64,000 nt of DNA from Syngnathus acus (lineage: Eukaryota > Chordata > Actinopteri > Syngnathiformes > Syngnathidae), in NCBI RefSeq assembly GCF_901709675.1, contig NC_051106.1:5652001-5716000 (forward strand), in the 5' to 3' direction. The notes below the pieces were generated by a model. It was given only the letters and a program-made list of their open reading frames with translations. It did no database searches and was not told the origin of the DNA. A program made the translations under genes and the position numbers. The number at the start of each line of letters is the position of its first letter. Position 1 is the first letter of the stretch. Shown here in pieces: positions 37,601 through 50,000 of this stretch.

Positions 37601-40600
37601 GGTCATTATTACTTTTCCGTCTCTGCTGGTGAATTGTTTCAAAATGTCGCAGGGGTTTTGGAGATTTCTCGCACAAAGCAAAGACCTGAGTCTTATCAAT
37701 GGTAGATTTGTGCACAAGATAAAGGCCCCAAGGCGAGGCCTGTTTAAGATGTCATCATCATTAACGTCATTTGTCCGACGGCCACAGCGAGACAGAGCGG
37801 CCATTTGGAAAGACACCCAGTGAGGAGGAAGATGAAGACAGACAGCGCTGCTGGTCAGGAACAGGAAGATGGTTACATTAAGCCTAATGAGCAAATGTGC
37901 GCTCACACCCACGCTTAGCTAAATGGCAGCTTTTTGTTGGACGTTCTTTTTCCTCGCAAGCATGTCGTGGTTACTTTCTGTAACACTGCAGTGACAAGAC
38001 ATATCCCATCGTATTCCAAAATGATCAGATTTCATCAATCCTAATCCACTCGTTATGACTGTGAAAAAGCAAAAATGCTGTCTGTTGAATCGAGCTGGCT
38101 GACCGGCTGACGATAAGTGTGTGTGACACTTCCCTGCCGCGGGAGTTGTATGCGCTAGTGTATTGTGACAGAGTGCAACCTTTAAAGGCCAGCGACTGAT
38201 GCACAACAGCGCCCAAACCCCAGCGACTCAGCCCACGACGGCCCTTTGCCCGAGAGCATCTGCGGCCGCACATGCACAAAGATGGCATGTCATCGCTGTG
38301 GCGAGCACACAACGCCGCCGACAAAGACATCGGAAACTACTTTGACCGCTTCAAAGGAAACCATGTCAAGTCATTAATCTAGCTTGCTTACTTTAATAGA
38401 GTCGTAATTTGATGCATGCATAATGGGGAAAAAAAAATACTAAATGAAAGCGCCAGTGCTGTGGCACTAATTACCATTTGAAGGCTGTTGGAAATGAAAA
38501 TCATCTACTGCCACCTGCTGGTCAAGTTTATGATTGTCGGGAAAATAAATAAATACCTTTAATTCATATAATACCCTGAGGAGTGAGGATTGGGATAATT
38601 GTTACAGTGATTACCAAGCAAGTTAGTTGCTAAGATGGAGCATTAAGAACTACAGTCACGGTACTGTGATGTTTCTTCAGGAACAGTCTCAATTACCAAG
38701 CGTCAAATTATGATATGATGCCAGTTCGATGTGCACTTTAAAGCAATTGTGACCTTTTAAAATGACGCAAATCTCTGTGCTCTCCTCACTGGAAAAATAT
38801 TTTTTATAAATGATTTACTGTGTATGACAAATATTTATATGATTTTTTTTTTTTTTTTGAGGGGGGTGTTTTGACCTTTTGTGTTCTTACCGCTCATAGA
38901 TCGTCTTGAGAGCGACCTGATCAGACACGCCATCACTTTCTTCTAAAAACAGGATGATCCATGATGTCCTGTAAGGCCACTCCTCAGTCAAATTGATCCA
39001 CGACGCCAGACGATCCCAATTGAAGATTATCTGATTAGCTCGCAACAAACGACCTGTCAACAGGCAGACATCGCTGGTGACCATACTGTAAAATCCACAA
39101 AATTTTCCATGTGTAGGTTTACCAGTGATAGAAACAATATTGAGCAGCCTCCTCATGGTCTGGGGGCTGATGTCACTGAACCAGTCTTCGGTCACCAGCA
39201 GCTTTGTCAAGTCAAAGGACATCTGCCTAGTGATGGTCCTCTGCATCTGGCGTCGCCGATACGTGTCCTTGAAAGAAAGGCATCGTTCCAACAATTACTT
39301 AATTACAAACAACTTAATATTTTCCATGCTTTGGTAACAAAAGTCTTAATGGTAAAGGATGGAGAATGAATGGTGATTTTAAATAGTAAAAACCATGAAT
39401 AGAACTAATCATGTATATCAGATTAAATGGAGCTAAAATAATTTCCTGGAAGTCGTAAATTGACAGACTACTCCCTGAGGACAAATCGACACAAACTGCA
39501 TCACGAGATCCCAAAGACAGCCTTCAGGGTCACCATGTGAGCTCAGGCCAAGTCATTTAAAAAAACACTAAAGCCGGAAATAAACATACATGTCTCTTAT
39601 TATATCATCTGGAAAAAAAATATTCTCTTTATTCAAGGCAGTCTGTTGAGATTATCTTGAAAACAAAAAAACAACTAAAGAAACAATGAACGGGAATTCC
39701 TCTGCAAGCTATCTTTTAAGCCACATTCTCATCCAGAAGCTTTTCCTGTCATATAATCTGTTAAAGAGAAAAACTCTCTGTGACTGCAAAGAGAAAAACA
39801 AATCAAAGAGCCACTGTCCCAAGCAGAACATGACACACAGACAAGCTATTGACACAGATCTACCGGGGAACATCTGTGATGGTATCAGACAGCTGTCATG
39901 GTCATGAGCCAAGATGAAGCTTTTGGTCGACTTTGAAGTCGTAATACCACTTTTGTGACCTCTTTCTCAGAGATGAAACATATGGCTACCACTCAGTCTG
40001 TGCCCAAACGGTCCAAGTTAAAGATAGACTTTTCAAGTTTTCAACTTGTACATCCGCTTTTAGCATTTAACAAATAGCTGCTCATGTAGTTAGCTCCAAA
40101 CTGTCACAAAGGGGAAATATTTACTTGCGTTCAACTTACATCAAAATAAAAAGTCATGGAAAATGAGTCATTCTGTCATTTCGCCCTCCTGCCAAGAAAC
40201 TGAAAAGCGGAACGACTCCAGAATTAAAGGGCTCGTGAATTTGAGGGTGCCAGAGGTAGGAAAAAAAATGTTTAGCAAACAAGTGAGGGAGGCGGGGAGC
40301 AAGTGTACGGTTGGTGATAAGGTCTCGCAAGGGGCAGGAAAGCATCAGTGACAGCAGCAGAGTCGCTTAGCCTCCTGCCAGCAGAGCCGGTGCCAGTGTT
40401 TTGTCGCGGGGACCTACTGCTGCTCGGCCTTGTCATTAGACGGTGGCGACGCAGCAGGAAGGATAAAGAGCCATTACATCAATTACACCGGGAGTCTTGG
40501 CTGCACACCCCACTTTCTCTTTCCTCTCGCTTTACATATCAGCGGGTCTCCTCCTGTCCACTGGCCTCCACGCTGCTTGCCAAAGCCACGCCTGCACTAA

Positions 40601-43600
40601 GCATCCTCTTCAGGAGGGGGACGGAAATGAGAAAGCAGCGAGGGTTTCTAGGGCACGGAGTCTGGAGGAAACATTTTCCAGTACGGGCAGAATGTGAATC
40701 CTATCACAATTGCGGGATAAATGATTTATTTATCACTGCCTTCGATTTGTATATAATGGCGAGAATGAATTCTAAATTTGTGCAAATTCAAGGTCAATCA
40801 AAATGCTGAAATCGAAGACGTTCCACTTCAAGGATTTTACTCGACATCATTAAAACAAGATTTACCCTGCGGTTAAGAGCGTTCTTGCTGCCAAACTTCG
40901 CCTGGTCCGGAGCCAGGCTACTCTGAGACATCTTCTTGTCAACGTCTTCAGTCCATCCTGGAGGAGGTAAAATATTACTTTGCGCCTTAAAGTCCTCCGG
41001 TGGATTTTGCTATACCTTCTGTAGCGAAGCTGTCGCCATTGGAGGGCGCCGCCATGCAGAGCTTCCTGGCAGTGCTGAGACCTCTGCTGTTGAGGAACAC
41101 TGGCAAGTGGACAATGTTCCTCATGTAGTCATGGCCGTTGATGTTGGAGTCTCTCAGCACGCTGTTGAGGTTTTGATTGATGGCTTTAATGATGATATGC
41201 GGGTCGCTGGCGAAGATCGAAATGAAGGGCCCTTTGGAGAAGAGAACTCGCACCTAGCAGGAGAAGCAAGAGAAATAAAAATGACCATATGAAGCTGACT
41301 GGGACTACTTTCCAGACTATAATCTCAATTCTTATTCAACTTTAACACAATTTGTTAACCTTTGACCATTGAGCCACGTAAACTCCACACAGGAGGTCGA
41401 ACTAGCGTTTTAGTAGCAGCTGTCATGTGAACTTCAGAGAGAATTGAGAAGATTGGATTAGCACACAGGAGGTTTCAATCTACTTTGGGATCACCCCATA
41501 AAATAATAACATTTGGCTAAAGGTGGAATAATTCTATTAGAGCAGCTGGGAGCAGGAAGCTAAATTCAAAGGGAAGTTGCGGCAGCTGGGAACAACAGGG
41601 TGGTTGTACACCAGCTGAGTGTTTGTGTGTCTGCTCAAAGTCACAGAAAATTAGGTTCATGGGAACAAATATTGTTGAACCACAAAAGTGACAACCACAC
41701 ACCGTGTCCAGCATTTGCAGCACTTTGTCCTGTTCACAGGCGTCCAGCCCATCGATGATGACGGCCATTCGCGTTTGGTTCTGAGTAAATCCGTCAATGG
41801 TCTTGGCCATTTTCGACATCAGCTCCACCTCGTGTTTCAGAACCTGGCGTGACGAGGATGAAAGCTTTCAAAACATTTACGAGCGGCTGATTTGATTTGA
41901 CTTGCAAATTCAATCATCTTAATTTATGATCTCAAAGAATTCCAGCTGTCTCAGTTGGGATCTGTTCACGCTACCTTCATAAAACCTTCACTCTTGAGTT
42001 GGTGCAGATTGTTGGCAGCGCTGTGCAGGCGTTTTCTCTGGGAGTTGAGGACCGAGTCGCCCACCTGCCACCAGGTCTTACAATTGAGCAGCAAGGCCAG
42101 GCCAACAATGCTGGCCATTGCGATAAGCACTGCATTGACTGTCAGGTTCTCAGGGTCCACCTGAAAAACAAAGCACACATCAGTCAGAGGCCTACAAAAG
42201 CAAGACATACTGTTCTTACCGAGCTTACCTTAAATATTGCGAGCAAGGCTAAACCGGCAATGAGGCAGCAAAGTGTCAAGGAAAAAAGGACAAAGGATGG
42301 CACGCAGCATGTCTTTTTCCACTTTTTACCTGGGCGGTGAAAGAACAACAAGAATGATTTAATCAAGCTTGCAACATGCTAATTGTAATTAACAGCTTCC
42401 TTAATCACTTAATAATGCACAAACGGAAGTAAACAGCAGTTGTGTCGAGCCCTAATTTACTTATTGCTGTTTAATAAAGCATGGTAACAGGATGTCTGTC
42501 ATATTTCCGCTAATGTATGATGAAACATTCATTTATATGATATTGACCAATAAAAATAAAATCAGAAAATAGTAAATCTAATCTAAAAAAAATAAAAAAC
42601 GTAATATAAATGTACTGTGACTTGCTGGAAGCTGGTGTCATAAATACAAGACAGTAAAGTCACCTTTGATCTCATCATTCTTGAAAACTCGAAACAGCCG
42701 AGTGGCCATGAAACCAAACTCCCTTTCACACGCGTCTGAGAGCGTGGCAATCATCTCGGCCATAGAGGTCTCCCCTCCCACACTGGACAGGCGATTGTAA
42801 TCCGTGAACAGGAACCTGTCACCAACGAGAGAGAAAATTTATGTTGTGCAAAAACTCAGGTAAAGGTCATTGGGAGTCATTTTGTGTGTCCGGGTCACCT
42901 GACAGGCAGTGCACGGGTGGTTTGTTCAGGCAGCTCGGGGGCATTGACAAACATCAGTTTGAGAAGAAGCTCCAGGTAGCCAATTTGGCGGGCCAGGCGA
43001 GTGCTGATGACCCACGCCCAGTTCCAGCTCTCTCTCTCACGTCGGCTTCCAAAGTACACCAAAACTGGAGTAAAGAATTCAATTGAATTGAATTGTTTTA
43101 ACATACATACATAACATACATTCAACATGGCAAGCTGATTGTTTTCTTCTTGCTTGATTTCTCCTCCAACATCTTTTTATTGTTTATGTAATGGCGCCCT
43201 CTTGTGGGCAACACATTTGAAAGCACATTTTCACAAAATACAATAGTCTTATCATTTTACCAAAGAAGATGTAAATCAAAGCGAGGAAACTGAGGGAAAC
43301 GGCAATGGCCAGCTTGTGATCAACAGTAAAGCCCAATATCACAGCCACTGAGCCACACAGCAGGAGGGTGAGGAAGACCACCAGCCAGGAGAACTGGAAC
43401 AACGGCTCAATCTGCTGCCCGGCAAATGTCTTCATTTCATCTTTTGAGACAAATAGAGAGAATAGAGGAGTCCTGTTAATTCAACCCATCGCCGAATAGG
43501 AGATTTCGGATGCTGTGCCTACCCTCGAGTTTCTTCAGAAGAAACGATTTGCCACTGCCCCATTGTGCGTACAGCCCAACGCAGATGGGCGGTTGCATGG

Positions 43601-46600
43601 TGGGCTCGCTGAGAATGTCCGCAAGAGCGCTGCTGTACAGGTCGTAACCCAACATGTCCCCGTCGGTCTCAGTTGGGGAGAGGTGTTCTGAAAGAGACAC
43701 GCAATAAAAAAAAGCATTAATGGGTTTTCCAATAAAAACTGAACAACAGAGGAAATGGTCCTACTGGCGCCGAATATTTGCGTGAGGATGCTTTTCTGGT
43801 GGGTGCAATCGATGTTGTACGGAGTCTCTCCGGCCTTGTTCGGACGGTAAAGTAGGCGGCCATCTTTAGGGTTCCTTAGCAGCAACTCGGCCAGCTTTCG
43901 GCTCCTCCCTCTTATGGCGATGTGGAGGGGTGTGTCGCCTTTCTGTTTAGTCAAAATGAGGACACATTAAATAAAGATGACAAAACATCATTAAGAGTTA
44001 AAAAATCCTGACTTTGTCTACAGCTGACACTTTTGCTCCTTTATCCAGTAACAGCTCAACGATCTCAATGTTCCTCATTTTTGTGGCTTTGATGAGTGGG
44101 GTTTCTCCTTCCTAAAACGACAGGGTGGACAATATGCTTTTTGGTGGAAAGGACATTACATGCTTGATAGCTGCAGAATGTTCTACCTTGGTGCAGCTCT
44201 CCGTGTCAGGGTTACACTGCAGGATGTCCCTCACCATGGTGGCATTACCTTTTTCCACAGCCCAGTAGAGAGCAGTCTTTCCGTCCTGATGAAAAAGGCA
44301 TTGGGATTCAATTTAGAGCAATTAGTATGAAATAAAAAAAATAATAATAATAAACCTTTTTTTTAATATAATTTCCTGATGGCAAAAAATGTGACGACCA
44401 TTGCAAAATATCATTTTGACATAATGGTAGTGCAGTAATCTCCAAAATGTGTCATGCACTCTATTGGTGTAAAATATTTTCTTAAACTCTGAGCCGTGGA
44501 TTTAAATTCACTTCAAGTAAAACAAAGAGTGTTGAGTTACACCGAACACAAATAGGCCTCCCGCTTATTTCTAAAGATCAACAAAGATTTCACCGAGGAG
44601 CTCCTACCTGGCCCCTGACATCAATATCTGCGTATTTATTCAGTAGAGCTCGCACTATTTCCACATGACCTCCTCTGACTGCTCCAATCAGCATGGTCTC
44701 CCCGCTCTGGAAAGAAGAAACAGTGTGAGGCCGATTGCATTTGTTTTTCCATGTGGATGTCTGAAAAACAAATGTCCAGTGGGTCTCACCCTATCTGGTA
44801 TGTTAACATAGGTGCCGGCATCCAGCAGGTCCTGCACAATTTCTGTGTGTCCCTCCTTAGCAGCGATTGCCAGGGCTGTGTTGCCGTCCTTGTCGGTCAT
44901 GTTGACATTGGGGTTCCTCTTCAGCAGCTCCTTGACCACGTCGGTGTAGCCGCCTTTCACTGCCACGATCAACGCTGTCATGGAGTTCTGCAAAAGAAAC
45001 AAATACAAGTTGGCTGTGTGTTTAATAAACTGACTCTTATGATAATAATAATAATCTGTTTACAGCTCCTTCCTGGTCCACGTCGGCCCCGTTGGCCAGA
45101 AGGTGCATCACACTGTCGTAATGACCTTTCCTGGCAGCCCAGATCAGTGGAGTGGTGCCGTACTGTAAAGAGAGAAACCATTTAAGAGTTACTGAAATGT
45201 TAGACAAGTGCAATTTAATTATTTTTCGAAAAAGGAAAGGACAGACATATTTGAATGATAATGACACATTATCCCTTAGTAGTGGGTCGTTACCTTGTCC
45301 GAGCAGTTGACTTTGGCTCCGTGCTGCAGCAGGAGATGGACAATCTCAGCGTGGCCTCGACCCGCCGCCCAAATTATGGGGTAGACGCTATACTGTTCGG
45401 AAAGAACACAGGAATTATGTTAAGAAATAATTCTATAGGGTGCAAAACAAAAATCAATAAAAATGTAAACCACCACTGAATCTTAAATGCATAGTCAAAA
45501 CCTGACGTATGAATGTAGAAGAGCGTATCCAGTTTTAGTACCTGACCCGTGATGTTCGGGTTAGCTCCCTTGCTGAGGAGCAGTTCTGCCACATCTGTAC
45601 GACCTTTATAGGCGGCCCACATCAGAGCAGTCCAACCTCCCTAATTAAAAGACACAAATAGATACAATTTAGGGAATAATACATACGGACTACAAAAATG
45701 GCTTCAAATTAATCCCTGCACAAGACAATAAAGATGATCTTTGTAGTGCTTTCTGGGGACTCGAGACAATGTGCTATTTAGAGAGTGAGTGACACACATT
45801 GTACCAAGGGAACAGTAGCACCCAACATGATCTTTTGTTGTTATAAATAATCCCACCGTGATGCACAGTGTGCATGACTCAGATTGTGTCACTTCCTTTA
45901 AGAGTTTAACGGGGATTGCCTGTTAGTGCAACTGGACACAGAGACGACTGTATGCTCGTAGGTCAGTAGGTAGGTCTCTATTACAGAAGCAAATCCTATC
46001 ATTGCCTCATATAAATAACATTAGGGGTCTATAAATGAGATTAGTAAAGGATAAGAGCCATCACTCACAATACTGCTGGTAGGAGTAATGTCATTTCAAA
46101 GCTAAATGCATCTTCAGATTTAACCAGCACTCCAAAGAAAATCCAATAATAGCTATTAAATGAAAACCTGAAAGTTGTAATATGATATGTATATTGAATT
46201 TCTTCACTTGACTAAATGTCTATTTACTATTTCTTTGGCAATCTCATAGTTTCAATTTCCCCTCACCATCAATTATTTCCCAATGATTTCCCTTTTACTG
46301 ACATCTTTTATTCATGTCGATATTCTCACCATGTCTCTGTGTTCCATATTAGCATCGTTGTCCAGCAATTCTCCCACTATCTGGATGTGGCCTTCCTTGG
46401 ATGCTGACATCAGAGCCGTCCAGCAGTCCTGTGCAAAGACGCAAACTGTTACCATGGGAACCGCCACCCAGCGCCATGTCAAAGCTGTGTCTGGCTGTGC
46501 ACAATCTACAAATGCAACAGCAGGTTACAAGATCTGACATTAATGAACGAATGGAGTCTGATTAAATATTATTATTATTATTAAATCTGAACTACTTTTT

Positions 46601-47020
46601 ACACCTTCTCCGGATCGCTTTAAATTCATTTCAAGTTTGTGTACGTGGCAAGCTTACAACATCATCGAAGTTAATGTTAGCTCCTCTCCTGATGAGCTCC
46701 TGTACGATCTCCAGATTGCCTTGCTCAGCTGCCACCATAAGCGGAGTCTGTCCATTCTGAAGGGAGAAAACAAGGAGATCAAGAGTATGTTTGTTAAATT
46801 TGAACCAACAAACCAGGGTTGGGTCTGCAAAGTAGCAATGTCCATACAGAAACTTCTATGGGGAAAGATAATAGCGGTTGCAACTTACATCACTCCTGCT
46901 GTCGACGTCTCTGAACTTATCCAAGTGTGCTTTGATGGCAGCCAGGTTCTCCTCCTCCACGTAGTTGAACAGACTCTGGACAGCCACGGAGGTCATCTTC
47001 AGGGAAGTGGTGGTGTCCAT
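20838..47020 (-). CDS. kidins220: Kinase D-interacting substrate of 220 kDa (ankyrin repeat-rich membrane-spanning protein), complete, 31 coding exons
   Basis: Kidins220/ARMS is a plasma-membrane scaffold that couples Trk neurotrophin, p75 and ephrin receptors to MAPK signalling. I traced 31 GT-AG exons whose phases all agree, giving 5,037 coding bases (1,678 residues; I recall the human protein as about 1,770). Order of parts: ankyrin repeats up to about residue 405, KAP NTPase with P-loop at 471-481 and Walker B near 781-784, hydrophobic segments near 507-549 and 663-719, a His/Pro-rich linker about 1,142-1,180, a SAM-like segment about 1,201-1,272, a disordered acidic/Ser-rich tail, and the terminal PDZ ligand ESVL. 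The start is CAT at 47,018-47,020 on the + strand (mRNA context gagccATGG). An in-frame second Met eight codons later (46,994-46,996) aligns with the human start. Exon coordinates are in the four segment entries. Confidence 0.96.
23469..28912 (-). CDS. kidins220: kidins220 exons 23-28: end of KAP region, His/Pro-rich linker, SAM-like segment
   Basis: Exons: 28734-28912, 27332-27546, 26849-26965, 26500-26559, 23675-23791, 23469-23567. Exon 23 ([20 protein letters not shown]) and exon 24 ([20 protein letters not shown]) match vertebrate Kidins220 closely. Exon 25 is a 39-codon, phase-0 unit beginning [20 protein letters not shown]; it has 8 His and many Pro and is diverged from the human segment as I recall it. 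Exon 26 is only 60 bp ([20 protein letters not shown]). Exons 27-28 ([39 protein letters not shown]) form a SAM-like helical segment, about residues 1,201-1,272. Small phase-0 exons 25-27 could each be skipped without frameshift, so alternative splicing of this linker is plausible. Confidence 0.93.
24529..25082. mobile_element. hAT-like DNA element, 554 bp, in kidins220 intron 26
   Basis: The left end TAGGGTTGCAGCGGTA and right end (reverse complement) TGGGGTTGCAACGGTA match at 14 of 16 bases. The flanking octamers ATGCAGAT (24,521-24,528) and CTGCAGAG (25,083-25,090) share a central TGCAGA, a decayed 8-bp target duplication of hAT type. The interior is AT-rich and non-coding. It lies between kidins220 exons 26 and 27 and should be removed with the intron. 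Confidence 0.7.
25740..25777. repeat. (GT)n microsatellite, interrupted once
   Basis: Two GT runs separated by GAC. It is intronic to kidins220 (intron 26). Confidence 0.95.
27036..27113. mobile_element. 78-bp hairpin MITE (CAGGAATGGGCAA ends) in kidins220 intron 24
   Basis: CAGGAATGGGCAA at the left is exactly inverted at the right (TTGCCCATTCCTG). The complementarity extends two bases further out (arms 27,034-27,048 and 27,101-27,115). Flanking CTACAGAG and CTATAAAG agree at 6 of 8 bases. The GGGCAA terminal word is typical of small hAT derivatives. The transcript would fold into a stem with a 52-nt loop region. Confidence 0.65.
33900..34500. other. Candidate conserved non-coding element in kidins220 intron 22
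   Basis: About 600 bp free of simple repeats, rich in homeodomain-type TAATTA/ATTA words (TTAATTAG, TTTAATTATTG, TTAATTACAC) and CAGCTG-like sites, with no coding potential. It differs from the repeat-rich surroundings. The regulatory role, and whether the target would be id2 or kidins220, are inference. Confidence 0.25.
35503..35836. mobile_element. MITE copy 2 with TACCGTATTTTCCGGACTATA terminal inverted repeats
   Basis: The left end TACCGTATTTTCCGGACT and the right end, reverse-complemented, match exactly. The interior aligns with copy 1 (1057-1455) in the same orientation. Copy 2 lacks the about 70-bp left subterminal block of copy 1, but has one extra GGCGCACCGGACTATAAG unit near the right end. 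It sits in kidins220 intron 22. Confidence 0.88.
36665..36679. repeat. Poly-C tract
   Basis: Fifteen consecutive C; a second run of about 16 C is at 37,076-37,091. Both are in kidins220 intron 22, so they read as poly-G in the pre-mRNA. Confidence 0.9.
38891..43687 (-). CDS. kidins220: kidins220 exons 12-22: KAP P-loop NTPase and membrane segments
   Basis: Exons: 43523-43687, 43261-43440, 42899-43064, 42664-42815, 42229-42329, 41975-42160, 41703-41843, 41016-41253, 40866-40957, 39123-39267, 38891-39053. Exon 12 encodes the Walker A motif [11 protein letters not shown] (residues 471-481, Lys480). Exon 13 encodes two adjacent hydrophobic segments ([20 protein letters not shown] and [16 protein letters not shown]); exons 16-17 encode another pair ([20 protein letters not shown] and [18 protein letters not shown]). 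Exon 18 contains the Walker B-like [11 protein letters not shown]. Exon 19 has [20 protein letters not shown], also typical of KAP NTPases. Membrane segments inserted in the P-loop domain are the diagnostic KAP layout. Exons 21-22 ([40 protein letters not shown]) finish the domain. Confidence 0.95.
43765..47020 (-). CDS. kidins220: kidins220 exons 1-11: N-terminus and ankyrin-repeat array
   Basis: Exons: 46889-47020, 46658-46756, 46330-46428, 45542-45640, 45294-45392, 45064-45162, 44790-44987, 44608-44706, 44187-44285, 44013-44111, 43765-43942. Exons 2-6 and 8-10 are each exactly 99 bp (33 codons, phase 0) and exon 7 is 198 bp, so ten 33-residue ankyrin repeats are encoded one per exon unit and exon 7 carries two. 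Exon 11 adds a final repeat ([20 protein letters not shown]) and a linker ([12 protein letters not shown]). Typical ankyrin words are seen ([40 protein letters not shown]). Donors are canonical GT; exon 10 uses a weaker GTCAGG. In mammals this region binds receptor partners on the cytoplasmic side. The last base of exon 11 starts the codon that exon 12 completes. Confidence 0.95.
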
Positions 47021-50000
47021 GGCTCAGTGCTCAACACCTGGACGGCGCTGTGACGGGCGAGGAAGGCCAATTAGTTTATGGGTCGGTCCCACGTAGACAA
47101 ACTAGTCTGGAAATAACACATAGGAAAGATGAGCCAAAATGAATTTTCGTCATGGAAGGCAAATTACAAAGTAGATTTTAGTCATATTTGCTGGTCATTA
47201 GTGCCACCATAGCATTGATGCAAATAGGATCGGGATTAGAAGATTTAACTCAATTCTGGCTGCTCATGCAGAAAATGGAACCAAACATGAAAAATGTATC
47301 CGCCCTCAAAACATTCAGATCTTTTAACAAAAGTAATTTATGTGTGGCACTACCTTATAATTCTTCTGAACGAATAAAAAAAGGTGTTCATTTGGAGTTG
47401 AAGAAATACGGTAAAAAACATTAAAGTAGTTGTAAAAGCATTCAATTATTTTTAATCAAATCAAAACCATCAAAAGTAAGCTCAAGAGTGACAAATTAGC
47501 TTCATAAAAACCTTTAGGAATGATGGATGATGAAGAACTGGAGCAGACAAAGTGCATACATAATTTAAGTTCAGAAATTTTGGGGGGGTTAGTCACAGCT
47601 TTGACCTTGTTTTTCAGCATCAAGCACTCGTTTCACTTGTGTAAATACCTGACCACAAGACCACAAGAAGCAATAATTAACTCTCGTGACTGCTTTTATT
47701 TCACCGAACAAAAGGAAAAGCCATCAAACATGGCCGCTTCATTGTAAGAGTGATTCAAACGATCGATGAACATTAATAATTCATCATCAGAGTTGGGGGC
47801 TGGTAAGCCGTCTATGGTGTACCCTGCCGGCCGGGATGATATCCAGCTAGTAATAATCTGAATGCACTAAAGAAAATTGATGATCGGGTGCGAGATGGTC
47901 TCTTCCATCAAGGCACGACCAGGCAACCAAAATGATTGTAAGCGGCCACAGAAGACGGTTCCCCTAAAAGCAGCTCTGTGTTTCAACACAATCCAGGAAG
48001 CATGAAGCGTGCTCGGGTCAATACTGCCTGACATAATTGTTGGCCAGACAGTACAAAAGAGCCAAGGCAGCCAAAGATTGACATTTGTGTTTTTCCTATT
48101 TCTACCTTATATTCTCAAAACAGAAATCCTGAGAGCAGGAAAAAAAAATCCTTTGTTAACAAAAAAGGCAACAGTTGACACGCCCTCTCTGCTCTTTGGT
48201 TTCCCAGCGCAACAAGGAGATGACTACATCACATCTGTGTCACCTCATTCGGACAAAAAACACAAAGCAACCAACAAGTGCTGAAATCTAGTTTACGTAC
48301 AAATATGGTAGATTATACAGAAAATGATCAAACAAGGATCTCTCTTACCTTGCAAGGTTTATTGTCCAACAACAGTGTAAGTCTTGCTCTCTCGCTACAC
48401 ACACAGAATCTACAAACGCTGCCTGGATCAGGCTCGGCATCCCTCCCACCTCTTTTTTTTTCCCGTCTAGGATGAATATTAGATGAGGGGGGCTGGCTGA
48501 CACTTATGGCTTCCCCACACAATGGCGGCACTAGATTTCAATTCAGAGCATGCTCCACACCATTTCCCTTCGGATGAAAGAGTTCTTTTCTATTTTGTGT
48601 AAGATTACGTAATGATTAAGTATTCCTCTTTCAGATTTAAAATATAACTAATGACAGAGATGATTTCATTATTATTTATTATTAATTAATGGTAAGTCAA
48701 AATCTGTCATTTAAAGCATTTATTTCACAGTATATGCAATACATGGACTAAATTTAGTTCAAATGAAGCTTTACTCTCAAATAAAACAATAGCTAGTCTG
48801 TGAGTTAATTGTTTTTTTTTTCTACAGCCCACACACATACAACGTAAATGCACCATTAATGTCACTTATCAATTTGCAGGATCTGTTTAAGGTTGCAATA
48901 TGTCCCAGTTTGTATGTATGTTAAACAACAAAACACCAATCTCATGGAATAATCCCTAGTGTAATATGAGGAACATGCTAAGGCAAGCAGTTTGAGGGCA
49001 AGACTCTAAATTTACCAGTCAGCTCTTCGTTACATGTCGTGTAGATGTTAAAACTGCTGAGGATCCCGTTACAAGACATGCCAAAAAACATTTGACACTC
49101 AGAAGCCACGTACATTAATTTATTTTTACAATGCAAAATACTGGATGGATTATTTTGTTTATTAAAAACAAAAACAAAAACTGCTACTTCCTGCTCTTAA
49201 AACAACCAGGGAAACAATTCCAAAATACAAATTAAATTCTAAAATCATGCTTAAAAATTAACTCAGTGATCTGCACTTTTGGACTTGATGTTTGTTTGGC
49301 ATATCAAGCAGTGGGGGTTAACAAAACGAAAGCACAACATCTGGATAATACTTTTACCTGTCACATGGCCACAACGTGATACATTTACAAGATAAGCAAA
49401 TATATATTTGTAATACTATCGTGCTCTGAAAGACTTACTTCGATCTTACTCTGTTATGTTCAATCCACAAGAGTCGATGACAACAGTGACAGAAGCGATC
49501 TGAACTTCCAGTAGCTAACAAGCTAACAACTTGTTAGCCTTAGCTACGGGTGGTTAGCACATCAACTAGTACTTGTCATTTTAACGAAGTGAAGGGAAAG
49601 AACACACAGAAGAATCAAAATGCTCCTACCTCAAACGAAACTCTGCGAAAGCGTTGGAACTTTTCAATTACAAGTAGACAATGTCCTGATCATGTCGCGT
49701 TAACATTTGCAAGGCTTGTCATTTTTTTTCCCTTATTTTTTTTTTATCCCCCAATGACGTCGACGTGGGGGGTAACACGGTCCAGATCCGAGGAAAAAGG
49801 GAATATACAAACCAAATATAAATATTCTTTTAATGCATTAGAAATAATCCAAGTATGCACATTGTAATTTAAAACTAAGAATAAATATAATTTTAAGACT
49901 ATATGTATATTGAAGGATACGTCACATTGCGTAACCCCGCCCCTACGATGATTGTAGCGTACAAAAGGGTTTAAATACCTTCTACGATCAAAGTTGGATT

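Larger units (their letters stand above)
28913..38890 (-). other. kidins220: kidins220 intron 22 (about 10 kb), largest intron, with candidate regulatory DNA
   Basis: The reading frame passes directly from YER in exon 22 to [10 protein letters not shown] in exon 23, as in mammals, so no coding exon is missing. The intron holds one MITE copy (35,503-35,836), two long C tracts (36,665-36,679 and 37,076-37,091) and extended repeat-free AT-rich blocks. The most striking, about 33.9-34.5 kb, has TTAATTAG, TTTAATTATTGTAATTTGG, GATTAATTAC and similar words and resembles vertebrate conserved non-coding DNA. Other dense stretches are near 36.38-36.60 kb and 37.26-37.34 kb. Open frames here are short and unlike any protein I know. 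Confidence 0.75.

Noticed and set aside
28913-38890. Missing kidins220 coding exon or nested gene in the 10-kb intron
   Set aside because: The protein joins in frame from exon 22 to 23 exactly as in mammals, and no open frame in the intron resembles a protein family.
46654-46845. 63-residue frame overlapping kidins220 exon 2
   Set aside because: It is in a different frame from the ankyrin-encoding one and runs through the intron boundary.
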